Assembly (NCBI GenBank): GCA_910592005.1
Contig: CAJVPP010001521.1
Location: 1-19,457, forward strand
Origin: Funneliformis mosseae
Taxonomy: Eukaryota > Glomeromycota > Glomeromycetes > Glomerales > Glomeraceae
DNA: 19,457 nt
Reading direction: 5' to 3'
In this document: one piece after another, positions 1-10,690 of the stretch
How positions within the stretch are numbered: position 1 is the stretch's first letter
How the letters are laid out: every line of letters starts with the position of its first letter
Program-made: the position numbers and the translations under genes
The notes under the pieces: model-generated
The model's input: the letters and a program-made list of their open reading frames with translations, nothing else
Told to the model about the DNA's origin: nothing
The model's database searches: none

Positions 1-156
1 TTAATTTATAATTTTTTTAAAAATTACAAATTTTTAGCTTATAAGTAACTTTAAATTATTTATTATATAATTAAAAACTAAAATTTACTATAACATTATA
101 TATATATATAAAATTAATTTAAAAAAAAAATTTTTAAAAATTTTTAATTTTTCATA

Positions 157-384
157 AAAGTAAATCAGAAGGGAATTTATAGTAAATAAGCAGGCAAATT
201 TACCTGTGAACCTCTACAATTTAAGGGATAATAGAATTGTAAAAATTATAATAAAGCCCTTGCTTTCTTATTAGATATTTTTTATTGGTAACATATAGAG
301 CATCCAATATTAGATGTAATTAAAATGTTTCTTGTAGATCTTAATGATTATTTTATTAAAACTTACATAGTTAAATATGCATAA
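157..384 (+). pseudogene. Decayed transposon-like coding relic
   Basis: One + frame reads as protein-like sequence despite stops. It includes KFTCEPLQFKG, NCKNYNKALAFLLDIFYW and HIEHPILDVIKMFLVDLNDY. In-frame stops lie at 187-189 (TAA), 229-231 (TAA), 232-234 (TAG) and 289-291 (TAA), and the frame ends at 382-384. The mix of hydrophobic and aromatic residues is unlike the simple AT sequence around it. It reminds me of transposon-encoded proteins abundant in Rhizophagus genomes, but that rests on memory. CAA-to-TAA changes would explain some of the stops. No start codon, splice sites or terminal repeats could be placed. The relic status is an inference, and chance openness in AT-rich DNA is the alternative. 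Confidence 0.35.
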
Positions 385-1172
385 ATATATCATCTAATAA
401 CAGTATTAATGTATTATTAAACAAACTTATATTCTTGATATGAAACATAATTATATTAAAAAATGCAATTTTTTTATTAACTTATATAAAATTGAAAATA
501 GATAAGTAATCATTATTTAAAAGAATATATTATACAAAGAAAAGACACATATATACACTCTTCACTCTAAAATATTTGATAAAAAATATCATTATTTTTG
601 CTAGATTATTTTTGCTAATTATTTTAATATATTAATAAAACTGCTAAAATTACAAATATAACAACTAATGGTAATAAGAAGTAAAAAAAAAAAGAAAAGA
701 AGACATTTAAAATATAAATTTACTATTTTAAATAAAGATGTTGATATCACATATTTATCAATGAGTTATAGTACTGTTATCTTACGATACTAATAACTGA
801 AAATTAGTATTAACGCAAGATTAACAAAGGAATTTAGCTTTTATTTAATACTTTAGAAAGAACTCTGAATGGTTTATAAATAGTTATTACTTTAAACGAT
901 AATGTATATTTAGAATAAATTTTAGGATTTTATTAAGGAATAAAGAATTCAATACAATTATATTTGTTAGCATATAATTATTATTAGTATTTATCTTGTT
1001 TACAAATTATTATCTCTTGTGATCTACTGCTATCTATTGCTATCTAATCTTGTTTTTAACCAAGTCCTAAAGCTATCCTATTTATACTAAATTTGCTAAT
1101 ATAAATAAATAAAATACTAATTGATTATAAATGATAAATAATTAATAATACAAAATGATTAATAATATAATG
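385..1172. other. AT-rich intergenic DNA, no gene seen
   Basis: All frames are broken by frequent stops, and long A/T runs dominate. The relic frame before it may continue weakly: ILDMKHNYIKKCNFF can be read at about 430-480. That is too short and too A/T-driven to call. No RNA gene or clear repeat was recognised. Confidence 0.5.
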
Positions 1173-1350
1173 AAATTTTTCGGCAACTTCTGGGTTTTTC
1201 GCATAATCTTTATTTAGTTCATTTCTCTCATCTTTACCATCTTCATTGTCTAACGTGATGCAGTCAATATGCCTTTTTGGTCACGTGCATCACATGATCT
1301 TTTGGATTAATATCTTCCTATAACAATACTGGAGTTCCCTTTTTACCAGA
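1173..1350 (-). pseudogene. Frameshifted coding relic
   Basis: This patch is richer in G+C than its surroundings. On the minus strand it reads SGKKGTPVLL, a TAG stop (1318-1320), then EDINPKDHVMHVTKKAY. It hits TGA at 1264-1266. Shifting frame at about 1266-1269 gives IDCITLDNEDGKDERNEL and then NKDYAKNPEVAEKF. The two halves together make about 59 codons of varied, polar, protein-like sequence, with one stop and one frameshift. I do not recognise the family with confidence. A dead gene or transposon fragment is the simplest reading. No start, splice site or flanking exon could be defined. Confidence 0.4.
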
Positions 1351-2085
1351 ACTTTGTAACGATTATTACAAAATATTGGATAATGATGATAGTAATATAA
1401 TATTAATATGTGGCTATGATTATTATTAGCATTACTATGGTCAAATAGAATATAATTGTTTATACTGTAAAAAGTATTATAAAGATGAAATATATAAAAA
1501 TGTTAATAAAGATTATTTTTTATTATGATTATAGCTAATGATAACATATTATAAAAATATAATATAAGATAAAATATAAATGTAAATAAAATATTACATT
1601 TATAAAAGGTATGTAGAAATGATTATTGTAATGACAACATATATATATTGAATAAATTTTATGTTTTTTGCAATTTTAGTAAAATTCAAACGTATTTCTT
1701 CTTTAATAAGTATTTTTAGTATTTATTCTATTATAATAATCAAATATTCACTAAAAAATGAAAATTATAATATTTATATAACACAAAATTAACAATCATT
1801 AATTAGAAGAATTGGTAATTTTAATTCAATTTGTAAAACTAAGTCTCTTTCGTAAATTATATTGTAAAAGCTCAAGTTTAGGTCCTAGTTAAGGTAAAAT
1901 TGTATGATTATCATAAGATTTTTATTGTAACTAAATATAAGGATATATAGACTAATATATATTAATAACTGATCAATTAACCTATCAATTAATATTAATT
2001 ATGTTTAAATACTAGCTTTAAAGAACAAGTAGATATAAATGAAGTTAAAGATTGATAGAAGTTAGTTTTCATTAAATAGATACTG
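1351..2085. other. AT-rich intergenic DNA, no gene seen
   Basis: No open frame, splice-compatible exon chain, RNA gene or strong repeat was found. The sequence is mostly A/T with short ATTA and TATA runs. Confidence 0.5.
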
Positions 2086-2089
2086 TCTT

Positions 2090-2680
2090 ACATTTTCAAA
2101 TGGTAGAGGCTTTTATACAAGTAAAGAAATGATTAACTAGTAATTAGTAAATTTGAGTATTACCTTCAGGTGGTTATGATAATAACTGTATTGCATGTTG
2201 TAATGCCAGTCAAATCAAGCTATTATTAGGGAGTAGAGGTTGGATTCAGTTTTCAGATAAATTTAATGATATGAGTATGACAGTTACCACTTTTACAGTT
2301 CTATACAGAGATGATAACTTCTAAAGCATAAGTTTTGTAAGGTTATTTCATTATCAGACCTACCTGATAATGGATAAAGTTATAGTTTCTGATAAGATTA
2401 CAGTAAAAATAGGATATAAAAAGCTTTATGGCTGAAATTATCTTCTATCTAATGATTGATGATATTTAATAAGGTCTAATAAGCCTGTTATTGCAGATAT
2501 AGTTGTTTAAGATATCTAAATCTAGGTTGCAACCATATAAGGATGTGTTTCTAAATGGATTGCTAATGCACTTATAAGGATATCAGAGATCTAAAGGAGT
2601 ATCTCAAGATCAGAAAAATATATCATACTAATGTGATGCTGGTGACTTTACTTCTAGTTACCACATATTAATAAAAAAAA
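2090..2680. other. Higher-complexity non-coding block, probable old repeat
   Basis: Composition is clearly less A/T-biased than on either side. There are many TGATAA/TGATAATGG-like words, and patches such as GGTTATGATAATAACTG and CTGGTGACTTTACTTCTAG. Six-frame reading gives only short pieces between stops; the best is RDLKEYLKIRKIYHTN on + near 2590-2640. The block looks like an eroded dispersed repeat or transposon copy whose original frame can no longer be read. That is inferred from composition only. Confidence 0.3.
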
Positions 2681-2685
2681 AACAT

Positions 2686-3265
2686 TCATTGATTAAAAAT
2701 GATATTGCCTAAAAATATTAGGTTCTTCGCTATGCTTCGGTAGACAATTAAAAAAAATTCTGCACATAAATGCATAATTATTTTTATTATCATTTTTACA
2801 TCTGCATTTTTTTTAATTTTTTTTTGAAATTTATATAACAATATCGGTAAATTGGATGTTATAATTTTTTTTTTTCAAAAAACTGGTGCCAATCACCACT
2901 GGTGTGGTTTACTAAAGTCATTTATTGTTTATCATGATTTATATTTTCAATTTATTTAATTTACTTGAAAAATGATCCTGTAATTTTTTAATTTATGTTA
3001 TAATAAAAAATGATCTTATGCTATTTTTTGATCAGTTGACAATTGAACAACAAATTTTGTTTATAACGAAATTAGTTAGATATTATAACCATTAAATTAT
3101 TTTTGCTAACAATACATTTTGGTAAATCTAACAATAATAATTAGTTTTTGAGTAAAATCTTGAAAAACGCAGTCGAAATGGTTGAATCCCGTTCTCAATT
3201 TGAACCGGTGTTTTCCAAAATAAATAAGTTAATGATTAATTTTTTTTTTTTAAATAAGAACATTA
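2686..3265. other. AT-rich spacer downstream of the kinase gene
   Basis: No gene was seen. There are small patches of higher complexity at about 2880-2920, with GGTG/CACC words that could pair weakly, and at about 3165-3220. The second patch has a GGTTGAATCC word that falls short of a tRNA B box. The A/T tracts around 3241-3251 immediately precede the putative 3' end of the kinase gene. Confidence 0.4.
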
Positions 3266-3271
3266 TTTATT
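3266..3271 (-). terminator. Candidate poly(A) signal AATAAA for the kinase gene
   Basis: TTTATT on + reads AATAAA on the minus strand, about 26 nt past the kinase stop codon. Position and sequence fit a polyadenylation signal. The hexamer is common in AT-rich DNA, so this is only a candidate. Confidence 0.3.
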
Positions 3272-3296
3272 ACTCTTAAGTTAAAAAAATCAAATT

Positions 3297-4872
3297 CTAT
3301 AATGATAAAAATTCATCCTTCCGTTTATAATATTCTTTAAAACGCAAGACCGCGTATTCCATATAATCGAAATCAATATCGGATAATTGAGCTTGAACCT
3401 ATTATAAAGTTTTTTTTTTTTAAATTTTGAATACTAAAACATAATAATAATAAATACAAATCAAATTTAATGTTTACCAAAGCCCAAAGTCCCCAATAAA
3501 AGTGAGAAGCTAATGCAAATTTATTGACTTCACGATATAATGTAAAAAGCTCATTATCTGTGACATCATTATCTCTCAACACTTCTCCCTTAGCTAATAA
3601 TATCAACAAAAAATTAACACTTTGATATTGGAAATTTCGTAATAAAAACATGAAGTTATGCTTACCAGAATTAAATGTATTAAGGTAATGTCTTAACCAT
3701 TGCAATTGAAATTTTTTATCTGGATATAAACTATAATCACACTCAAACCCGGCGAATTCACAAAAATGATTACCGATATCAAAACCTCGGTAGCTATAAC
3801 ATCCATATTCGTAATCAATAAACGAAACTTTTTTAGTGGTTTCATTGTAAATAATGTTGCCGTATAGGAGATCATTATGACAAAATACAACGGGTGAATT
3901 AACTTTCGTTAATTCCAGTTCCAAATTAGTTAGCTAATGAAAAAAGTTATATTCTTTATTCAAGTGACAAATTTATTAATGATAACGAATTATAAACAAA
4001 TATAATACCTCTGCGTTAAGTTCTTTTATATTGAAATTTTTTTGGAACTTTTCGTTTATTTCCGGGTTGACATAAGATGTTGGCACTAAATAAATAAATA
4101 AAAAAAAAGAATAAATATATACTTATATATAAATAAACGAAAAAACGAAAGAATAAATAAAGATTACCTTCCTTAAGCCATTTTTTTAAAGTAACAAACA
4201 ACTTTGGTTTTTTTTCTCCTGCAATATTCACGTTATGCCATGCGGCCAAATGTTCGGCAACCAGTGAAGACTTGCATGAATTGCTTAAATCAGGAACAGA
4301 AAATGCTGTTCCTTCTATAAAACCATATACTAGCCCGTTACTAAAACGCCCGTAAAAAGGTGGTGACATTCCTAGACTCGACAAAGTCACAAGGTTCTTT
4401 TTTTTTTTTTTATAAAAAAATATGATTATAATTATTAAATTCTGAAAAAAACCCTTTAGAAAAAGTTATTTATTGCATCTTACATAAATTTCTTGTTTCC
4501 TATCAATTAAAACTTCCGATTTATTACCATAAGCTCGAATTAAGACAGAAAAATTAAGAGCTTTATTGGTACATTTGACAACTAGGAATAATATATTGAT
4601 ACACTTTAATAAAGGAAAATAGCAAAAAAAAAAAGAAAAAGAAAAAAAGGAAGTTATTTACGTTTGTTTGTAATTCCGTCTTTAAATTGCACTAGTTCCA
4701 GGTCCTCTTTTTTCCAGTCAGTAAAGATTTTCAAAACAACATGCGAAGAACATTCAAAAAGGTTAGATGTTTCTACGAAATAATTGATATTTTTAACTTC
4801 ATTTTGTATATGTTCCTCGAGTTGTACTAAAGAACTAACTTCGAACGTGTGATTAAAGCCGTTACTAGACAT
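3297..4872 (-). CDS. EKI1: Ethanolamine kinase (choline/ethanolamine kinase family)
   Basis: Cytosolic kinase that phosphorylates ethanolamine with ATP, the first step of the CDP-ethanolamine route to phosphatidylethanolamine. Six exons were assembled in transcript order: 4872-4662, 4581-4484, 4396-4168, 4085-4009, 3933-3478 and 3398-3297. All introns are GT-AG (75-87 nt), phases match, and the product is 390 aa. Near the N-terminus is DGITNKLVKC (about 65-74), then a VLIRAYGNKSEVLIDR nucleotide-binding segment. The Brenner phosphotransferase motif is HNDLLYGN at 224-231, and the choline-kinase motif starts FIDYEYG at 243 and runs through GFDIGNHFCEFAG to 267. The following DYSLYPDKK and QWLRHYL match ethanolamine rather than choline kinases as I remember them, though some choline activity is possible. 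The ATG at 4870-4872 opens exon 1, with no better upstream start. The last exon supplies the usual C-terminus ending KRKDEFLSL. The gene appears intact. It lies 335 bp downstream of the MSH6 stop codon, on the same strand. Confidence 0.93.
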
Positions 4873-5006
4873 GCGAAGCTGAGGAAGGAACTCGAAAATA
4901 TTTTAGGGTTCTCGGAAAAAAAAATTTTTTTTCTGGCTGGATTCATATTTGCGGCAACTACCAATTATTGTAACTAGCAAACGGTTTTAAATCAAAACAT
5001 TGATGC

Positions 5007-5012
5007 ACGCGT
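5007..5012. promoter_or_regulatory. ACGCGT palindrome upstream of the kinase gene
   Basis: A perfect ACGCGT lies 135 bp upstream of the kinase ATG. It is identical to the yeast MluI cell-cycle box. CG-rich words are rare in this AT-rich spacer. Function in this fungus is not shown, and the site also sits about 200 bp past the MSH6 stop codon. Confidence 0.25.
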
Positions 5013-5091
5013 GTCATCGTGTGTAGGGATGGGCGTTAACTGTTAATTTAACCAAATCGTTAATTTCCCGTGTTTGAGTACTAATTTGTCC

Positions 5092-5097
5092 CACGTG
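5092..5097. promoter_or_regulatory. CACGTG E-box upstream of the kinase gene
   Basis: CACGTGATAT begins at 5092, and a related ACGTGATATA follows at about 5106. In budding yeast, phospholipid genes, EKI1 included as I recall, carry inositol-responsive bHLH sites of the form CANNTG with consensus CATGTGAAAT. The word here resembles that class. It lies about 220 bp upstream of the kinase ATG. The link is an analogy across a large evolutionary distance. Confidence 0.25.
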
Positions 5098-5131
5098 ATA
5101 TTAAAACGTGATATATTATTATCAAATCATA

Positions 5132-5137
5132 TTTATT
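5132..5137 (-). terminator. Candidate poly(A) signal for MSH6
   Basis: TTTATT on + gives AATAAA on the minus strand, about 71 nt past the MSH6 stop codon. Placement is plausible, but the word is frequent in such AT-rich DNA. Confidence 0.25.
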
Positions 5138-5207
5138 TATATTGTACGAATTTCGATATAGTAATTGGTTATTATTTATACATATTTTTAAACGTCAATT
5201 AAAATTT

Positions 5208-8200
5208 TCACATCTCTCTAATACTACGTATAATAGCTTTCAAAACTCTAGTCTGTCTCGCCTCTTTTTCATGTTCAGTCTGATTATCCAATGCCCTATC
5301 ACCAACATCATCTTCAGATGAACCTATTTTCTTAAACGCAGATTTCAATAAATATGCGAAATCGCATTGCGCCGTGATCGCAATATTAGAGCCGTTTGCA
5401 GTCAAAGTATCATACAAGTGAGAAGTTTGTTCAAATTTGGCAGCAACAACTTCTGCACGATCTACAATTCCTCGTGGAACTCCCGCCATACTAGCCACGT
5501 TCATTCCATATGATTTAGGACACACACCAGCTACTAATTTATAAAGAAACGTAACCTCCTTTTTATGTTGGTCCACTTGACAGCTCATGTGTTTGAGAGC
5601 GATATTGGGATTCTTGGCAAACTCTTGCGTTAACATGCCGTAATGAGTAGAAAATAATCCCAAACAACCAATGTACGTCGCCAAATAATGTAAAACAGAA
5701 TAGGCAATTGCATACCCATCAAAAGTTGATGTACCCCGACCTAATTCATCAAGAATGACCATAGATCTTGGAGTAGCTTCATGTAGAATCTTTGAAGTTT
5801 CGCTTAATTCTACCATGAAAGTACTTTGTCCTGCCAGAATGTTATCATTTGCACCAATGCGTGTATAAATTCTATCAAAGGGTGTCATTCGACACCTTTT
5901 CGCTGGCACATAGCACCCCAATTGTGCCATAATTATTGCTACGCAATTCTGTTATAAATGATACATCATTGTAGTTATCCAATGTATAGATATATGAAAC
6001 CCGACTTAAATAAATCATAAACCTAACCTGACGCAAGAGGGTAGACTTTCCACCCATATTAGGACCGGTCAATAATATTATATTTGGCTCATTTCCTCCT
6101 AAGGAGGTATCATTAGGTATGAAATCTGTTGCGACACTAAACAAAATCGAATAAATATCTGTTAGCGACAACTTTGAGACAAAATGCACTCGTAGTCTCA
6201 TAACATACCCAGCTGTAACACAAGGGTGTCTAAGTTCCTCGAATTCCAAGACGTTCGGCCCGTCTTGCACAAATTGAGGACGACATGATGGTTCTATGGA
6301 GTAATAATTAACATTTAACTTATTCTTCGTATAATTGTTATCATTAGATCATAATAATGACTAACCGCCCAATGCCTTTGAACTCGTAGACAAGCTAAGC
6401 AAGCAGTCGATCTCGGCAATGATTCTAATAGCAGATAACCACTCCTGGTAGTGAACATCAAACTTTTCATAAAATTTTCCTTGCAAAGCTTTCAATGTGT
6501 TAGATTTAGTTTCAAGTGCCTCCTGAAGGTCTCTTACGAGTTTTTGAAGAGTTGAATTCCAATAACGATTAACTTTCTGTGTACGAGATAACTTTTTCCA
6601 ATCATGTGGGACTTTTATGTTATTTGGAACTTCTAGCTGATAGATTTCCTTTCCAATATCCTTATATATAATCTTATCGGACCTAAAAAAAAAAAAAAAA
6701 AAAATAAGCAAAGATTTCATACATCAACTGTATTTGGTATAAAAGCTTTCTCATACTTCAATAATTTTCTTGTCTCTTTTAAGTGATCGTCTAATAACTT
6801 CTCAACCGCGCTAAGTTTTTGTTGAATTGTATCATAATCCTGTTCAATACCATGATAAGGTATTAATTTCCCTATATCCATAACGTGCAATAAATCTTAA
6901 TATTAACTTAATCTTTGCTTTTTATATAGATATGGTATGAAAATCGTTACCCTCTTTTTCGGCTTGATCATGATCGAAAGCTTCCTTAAAGTATAACAAT
7001 ATGGAGGATAAGTCGGGTACGTTTCTAAATAATCCAAGCAATTTGTCCGAATAAAATTTTTTTGCATAGACTCCAAGCTTTGTTACCACTGCCTATTATT
7101 ATATTAAATAATTTTTATAAAAAAAACAATTAATCTGGTTATTAAAAGTGAATAATATTGAATATTAAACGTTAACGTACCATTAATTTTTCGAAAGCGG
7201 ATAATACGAGCAAGAAGTCTTTTACTCTGCATGTTCCTGCATGAATCCGACTGATTAATCTTTCCAGGTCTGGAAAATGCATAAATGTTTCGTCAAATAA
7301 TTCACGAAAATCCGAATGTTTATTTAATTCTTCAATTGCATTCAATCGTTCGTTGATATCTTCTACATTTCGAAGCGGATGACATAACCATTGTTTAAAG
7401 GTTCTTTTACCTATTTTGATTTTAATTTTATTACCAAAAAGAAAAATATGTAAAAGCCCAAAAATATTAACACATCGTCCATATCAATCTCACCAAAAGG
7501 CGTGACGCAATGATTCAGCAATTTGAACACAGTTCCTTGATCGCTTCCATCCAAATTATTTTCGAAAATTTCGAGATTTGCCAAGGTCTGACCGTCGAGG
7601 ATAAGCGAAGCACTATGACGAATTGGGTCATATAATTTGAAATTTCGTAATGATACTAATTCTTCATCAAGCTTCAACTTTTTTACACAAAAAATGAAAT
7701 ATCACAAGTAAATAAAAAAAAAAAAATAAATAATCGTAATTTTCTCATAATATCTTGATTAATAAACTTACCGAACGTAAATACCAAATGAGTCCTATTT
7801 AATTGGAAATTCACTTATGATTTAAGAACAAATAACAATAAGGAAAAAGCGTCTTTGATATTAAAATTATACTTACCACCTAATGCGGACATCATCAAAG
7901 GCTTGTTCCGAGCTGCTTTAATGGCTTCAGGCCAAATTTCTAATTTCATAGACAGCAAATGGGTTAATTACATAATATTGTCATGAATTTGTTTAGTAAT
8001 AAAACAAAGGATACCTGGGTCATATCCATTATCACCATCTTCCATCGTCTCATCGTCGTCGTCATCTTTCTCAGTTAAATTTTGTTTATTGGAAAAATAT
8101 CGAGAAAATCTTATTTCATCCCAAGTAGCATTTGCATCCCAAAATTCTCTTTCAGGTATGAGCCCGGTCCATATGGGACAATTAATACAGGTTTTTAAAA

Positions 8201-10545
8201 TACGTTGCGAACGTTTATTAAGCATTCCCTATTAAAGAGATTTTAAATACATAAATAATAATCCTACCAATTGTAAAAAATTAAGTTCACGTTCACATAT
8301 ACTAACTTTTTCATACACTATTTCTTTTGGTTTCACTTGCATGATCAAAGTTTCGAATTGAGTTCGATCAATGTCATCAACAAATGACACGAGATTAAAT
8401 TCGCCAGTCGCAGTATCAACAAAACATATACCGTAAGCAGGTGGATCGTTTTCGGTTGGACAAGACTCCTGTATATATAATTTTGTAATTGATTTGATAG
8501 ACGAACGACGTGTATAATATATATTTGAATACAATATTAACTTTAATTGACATGCAATAAGTTGACATTTCATTAGTCAACAATCCACCATCTACAAGAG
8601 TTCCGGCGGTAAGGATAGAAGTTAACTGACGTCGTATAACTTTTTCCTCCTGTAAATGATCAAGATTATTAATCCTTAAATTTAAATCAAACAGGAATAG
8701 AAAAACGAGTATAAGTAAAAAAATAATAATAACAACCTTTTTCTTGGTCGCTTTTTCGCGCATCTCTTTGCTTAGCGCTGTTTCCATTTGGTCAACCCTC
8801 GCAACTTTATGACTTTCGATGTTTAATAGATCAAGGAAAGTGATGTAAGTATATGATTTATTTCCATTTATAGAAAATAATCAGTAAAAAATTTATTTAC
8901 CCTTTTGCAATAAACTGAGCTGCCCAATGTTCAAAAGAAAATTCGGGCACACCAACCATTCGCATATTAACACGGTCTGTGAGTTTAAGATCGAATTCCG
9001 TGTGACCTATATCTGCATCACGCTCATATAATTCTATAAAGATGGAACCAATTAAAATTTTAATAAGGGAAATGTTATTTAAACGCGTGATAACAAACAA
9101 ATAAGGGGATATTCTAAAATTTTATACCGTAAAATTTTCCTTTCTTGAAGAATACGACCTAATGTTAGAAGAACGATGTTAATTAACACCAACGTAATTT
9201 GAATCAATACATTCATTTAAATTCATATCATACGGTATCCCAATGATTAGATTTTATTTCCCAGAATTGTTTTTCAAATGGAGTGAACTTGTCCCAAGAA
9301 GATTTAGGAATATACAAAGTACGTGGGTCGTAATTAGGTGATCCTTTTAATATTGTCCCAAATAAAGTTTAGCTTCAGAAAACAAAACACCGGTGATTAG
9401 AACAGTAAGGAAATAGTACCTTCGGGATTTCCATCTATATCGCGAACATCTTGCAACCAACTGTATCGTTCATCATTCTTTACTTTAAAATCTGCAGCAC
9501 GTTGCTTTCATAATAAATAAACTCTTAGATAAACTTATTATAATTTGCATAAAATCTCAAATGAATTGTACCTTCTTTTTCTCGGTGTTGGTCATATGTG
9601 TTGAAGATGAGAAGCTTGGGCCACGACGAATAGATGAATTCGAGGCAAATGCCTAATTATAATAAAGTTAAACATATAATTTTATCGATGTAAAAGGTAA
9701 AGATTCAGACCGAACCTTTAGTTTAGAGGCAGATTTTCCATTTTGATCTCTTTGAGAGAACTTATTAATCACGCGCGTTGAATTATCTTCGTCATCGCTA
9801 GCAACTAGAGCTACATCGTTCGTATCGTTCATGACTAGACAAATGAAAGGAAATAGTAAATTTTTGGACTGCAGAAATAAATTTAGAAAACTGAATGAGT
9901 TTTATACCAGAATCATCGCTTCCTTGCTCATAATCATCGTCGTCATTTTTAGACTTTCTTTGTCGAGGGGAAGTTTTCTTTTGAACACGAGGTTTCTCTG
10001 GTACTTGATTTCATAAATTTTGGATTATTAAAGGGTATCACGTGCATTACAACGAAATTATATCCAAACATACTTGGAGAATCTACGAGATCGTGGATAT
10101 CATCCGAATCATCATCACCAGACGAAACATAAATTTTACGTTTAACTCTTCGCTACAATATGTGATATAAAATTTTTTTATATTTAAATCAATTATTATT
10201 AACGAATTTTTCATTACTTAAACTTACTCTTAAAACTCTCACTTCCGAGGTTGATTCCCCAATTTCTTCAGCAGTACTAGTGGTTTCTATATCATTTATC
10301 GATTCGGTATCAAATTTTTGCACCGTTTTCTCACGGCGAGAGCTAGGAGTTACAGGAGTTAGAGGTAACTCGGGTTCCTCAGAAACTTTTCTTTTACTAC
10401 TTGAATCTGCTGGAGTAGGTAACTCCTTTTTGAGAAACGAAAGAAGGTTACTCTGTGCTGCAGCTGGCTTTTTATTTTTTATCAAGCTTGCTGAGGTCGA
10501 TCTTAGTTGACCCTTATTGTCTTTCCTGGTAAAAGTAAAAGGCAT
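5208..10545 (-). CDS. MSH6: DNA mismatch repair protein MSH6 (MutS homologue)
   Basis: Nuclear ATPase that pairs with MSH2 (MutS-alpha) to find base mismatches and small loops. Twenty-three exons give 1219 aa: 10545-10228, 10152-10074, 10003-9908, 9834-9716, 9652-9572, 9504-9420, 9343-9234, 9158-9128, 9033-8901, 8812-8737, 8649-8542, 8468-8268, 8228-8015, 7939-7877, 7794-7772, 7677-7494, 7410-7181, 7092-6951, 6871-6757, 6682-6366, 6293-6209, 6136-6028 and 5948-5208. Every junction is GT-AG and phase-consistent. The N-terminus has a PIP-like QSNLLSFL (31-38), then an acidic, basic and Ser-rich tail without a PWWP domain, as expected for fungi. Next come YDPRTLYIP (about 264) and the mismatch-wedge Phe-Tyr-Glu (305-307) in [14 protein letters not shown]. 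The ATPase has Walker A GPNMGGKS (961-968), signature STFMVEL (1015-1021), Walker [15 protein letters not shown] (1038-1051) and switch His1075. The ATG at 10543-10545 is the first in frame; the frame upstream offers only TTG. The gene appears intact. Confidence 0.95.
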
Positions 10546-10632
10546 GTCTTTTTGGCGAAATCTTAGATTTGATCGGCTTTTATATTTTTTCAATTAATTT
10601 TTTATTATTATTATTACAACTCTGGAAAAATG

Positions 10633-10690
10633 CGCGTTTTGACAAAAAAATGTAACGAAGTTGACTGAAAGGCTCGTGTTCAAGTCGCGT
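10633..10690 (-). promoter_or_regulatory. Two ACGCG boxes upstream of MSH6
   Basis: On the minus strand, ACGCGC (core 10633-10637) and ACGCGA (core 10686-10690) lie about 90 and 145 bp upstream of the MSH6 ATG, in the same orientation. ACGCG is the core of the MluI cell-cycle box bound by the yeast MBF complex, which drives replication and repair genes at G1/S. The surrounding spacer is AT-rich, which makes two copies notable. The rest of the spacer (10546-11060) also holds the 3' flank of the upstream gene. I saw no other gene in it. Confidence 0.35.

Noticed and set aside
3165..3220. tRNA-like patch with GGTTGAATCC and GAACCGG
   Set aside because: The B-box-like word lacks a base, and no acceptor or anticodon stem can be built.
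9831..10510. Open frames on the + strand (9831-10016 and 10280-10510)
   Set aside because: Antisense shadows of the first MSH6 exons; the minus strand has the phase-consistent conserved protein.
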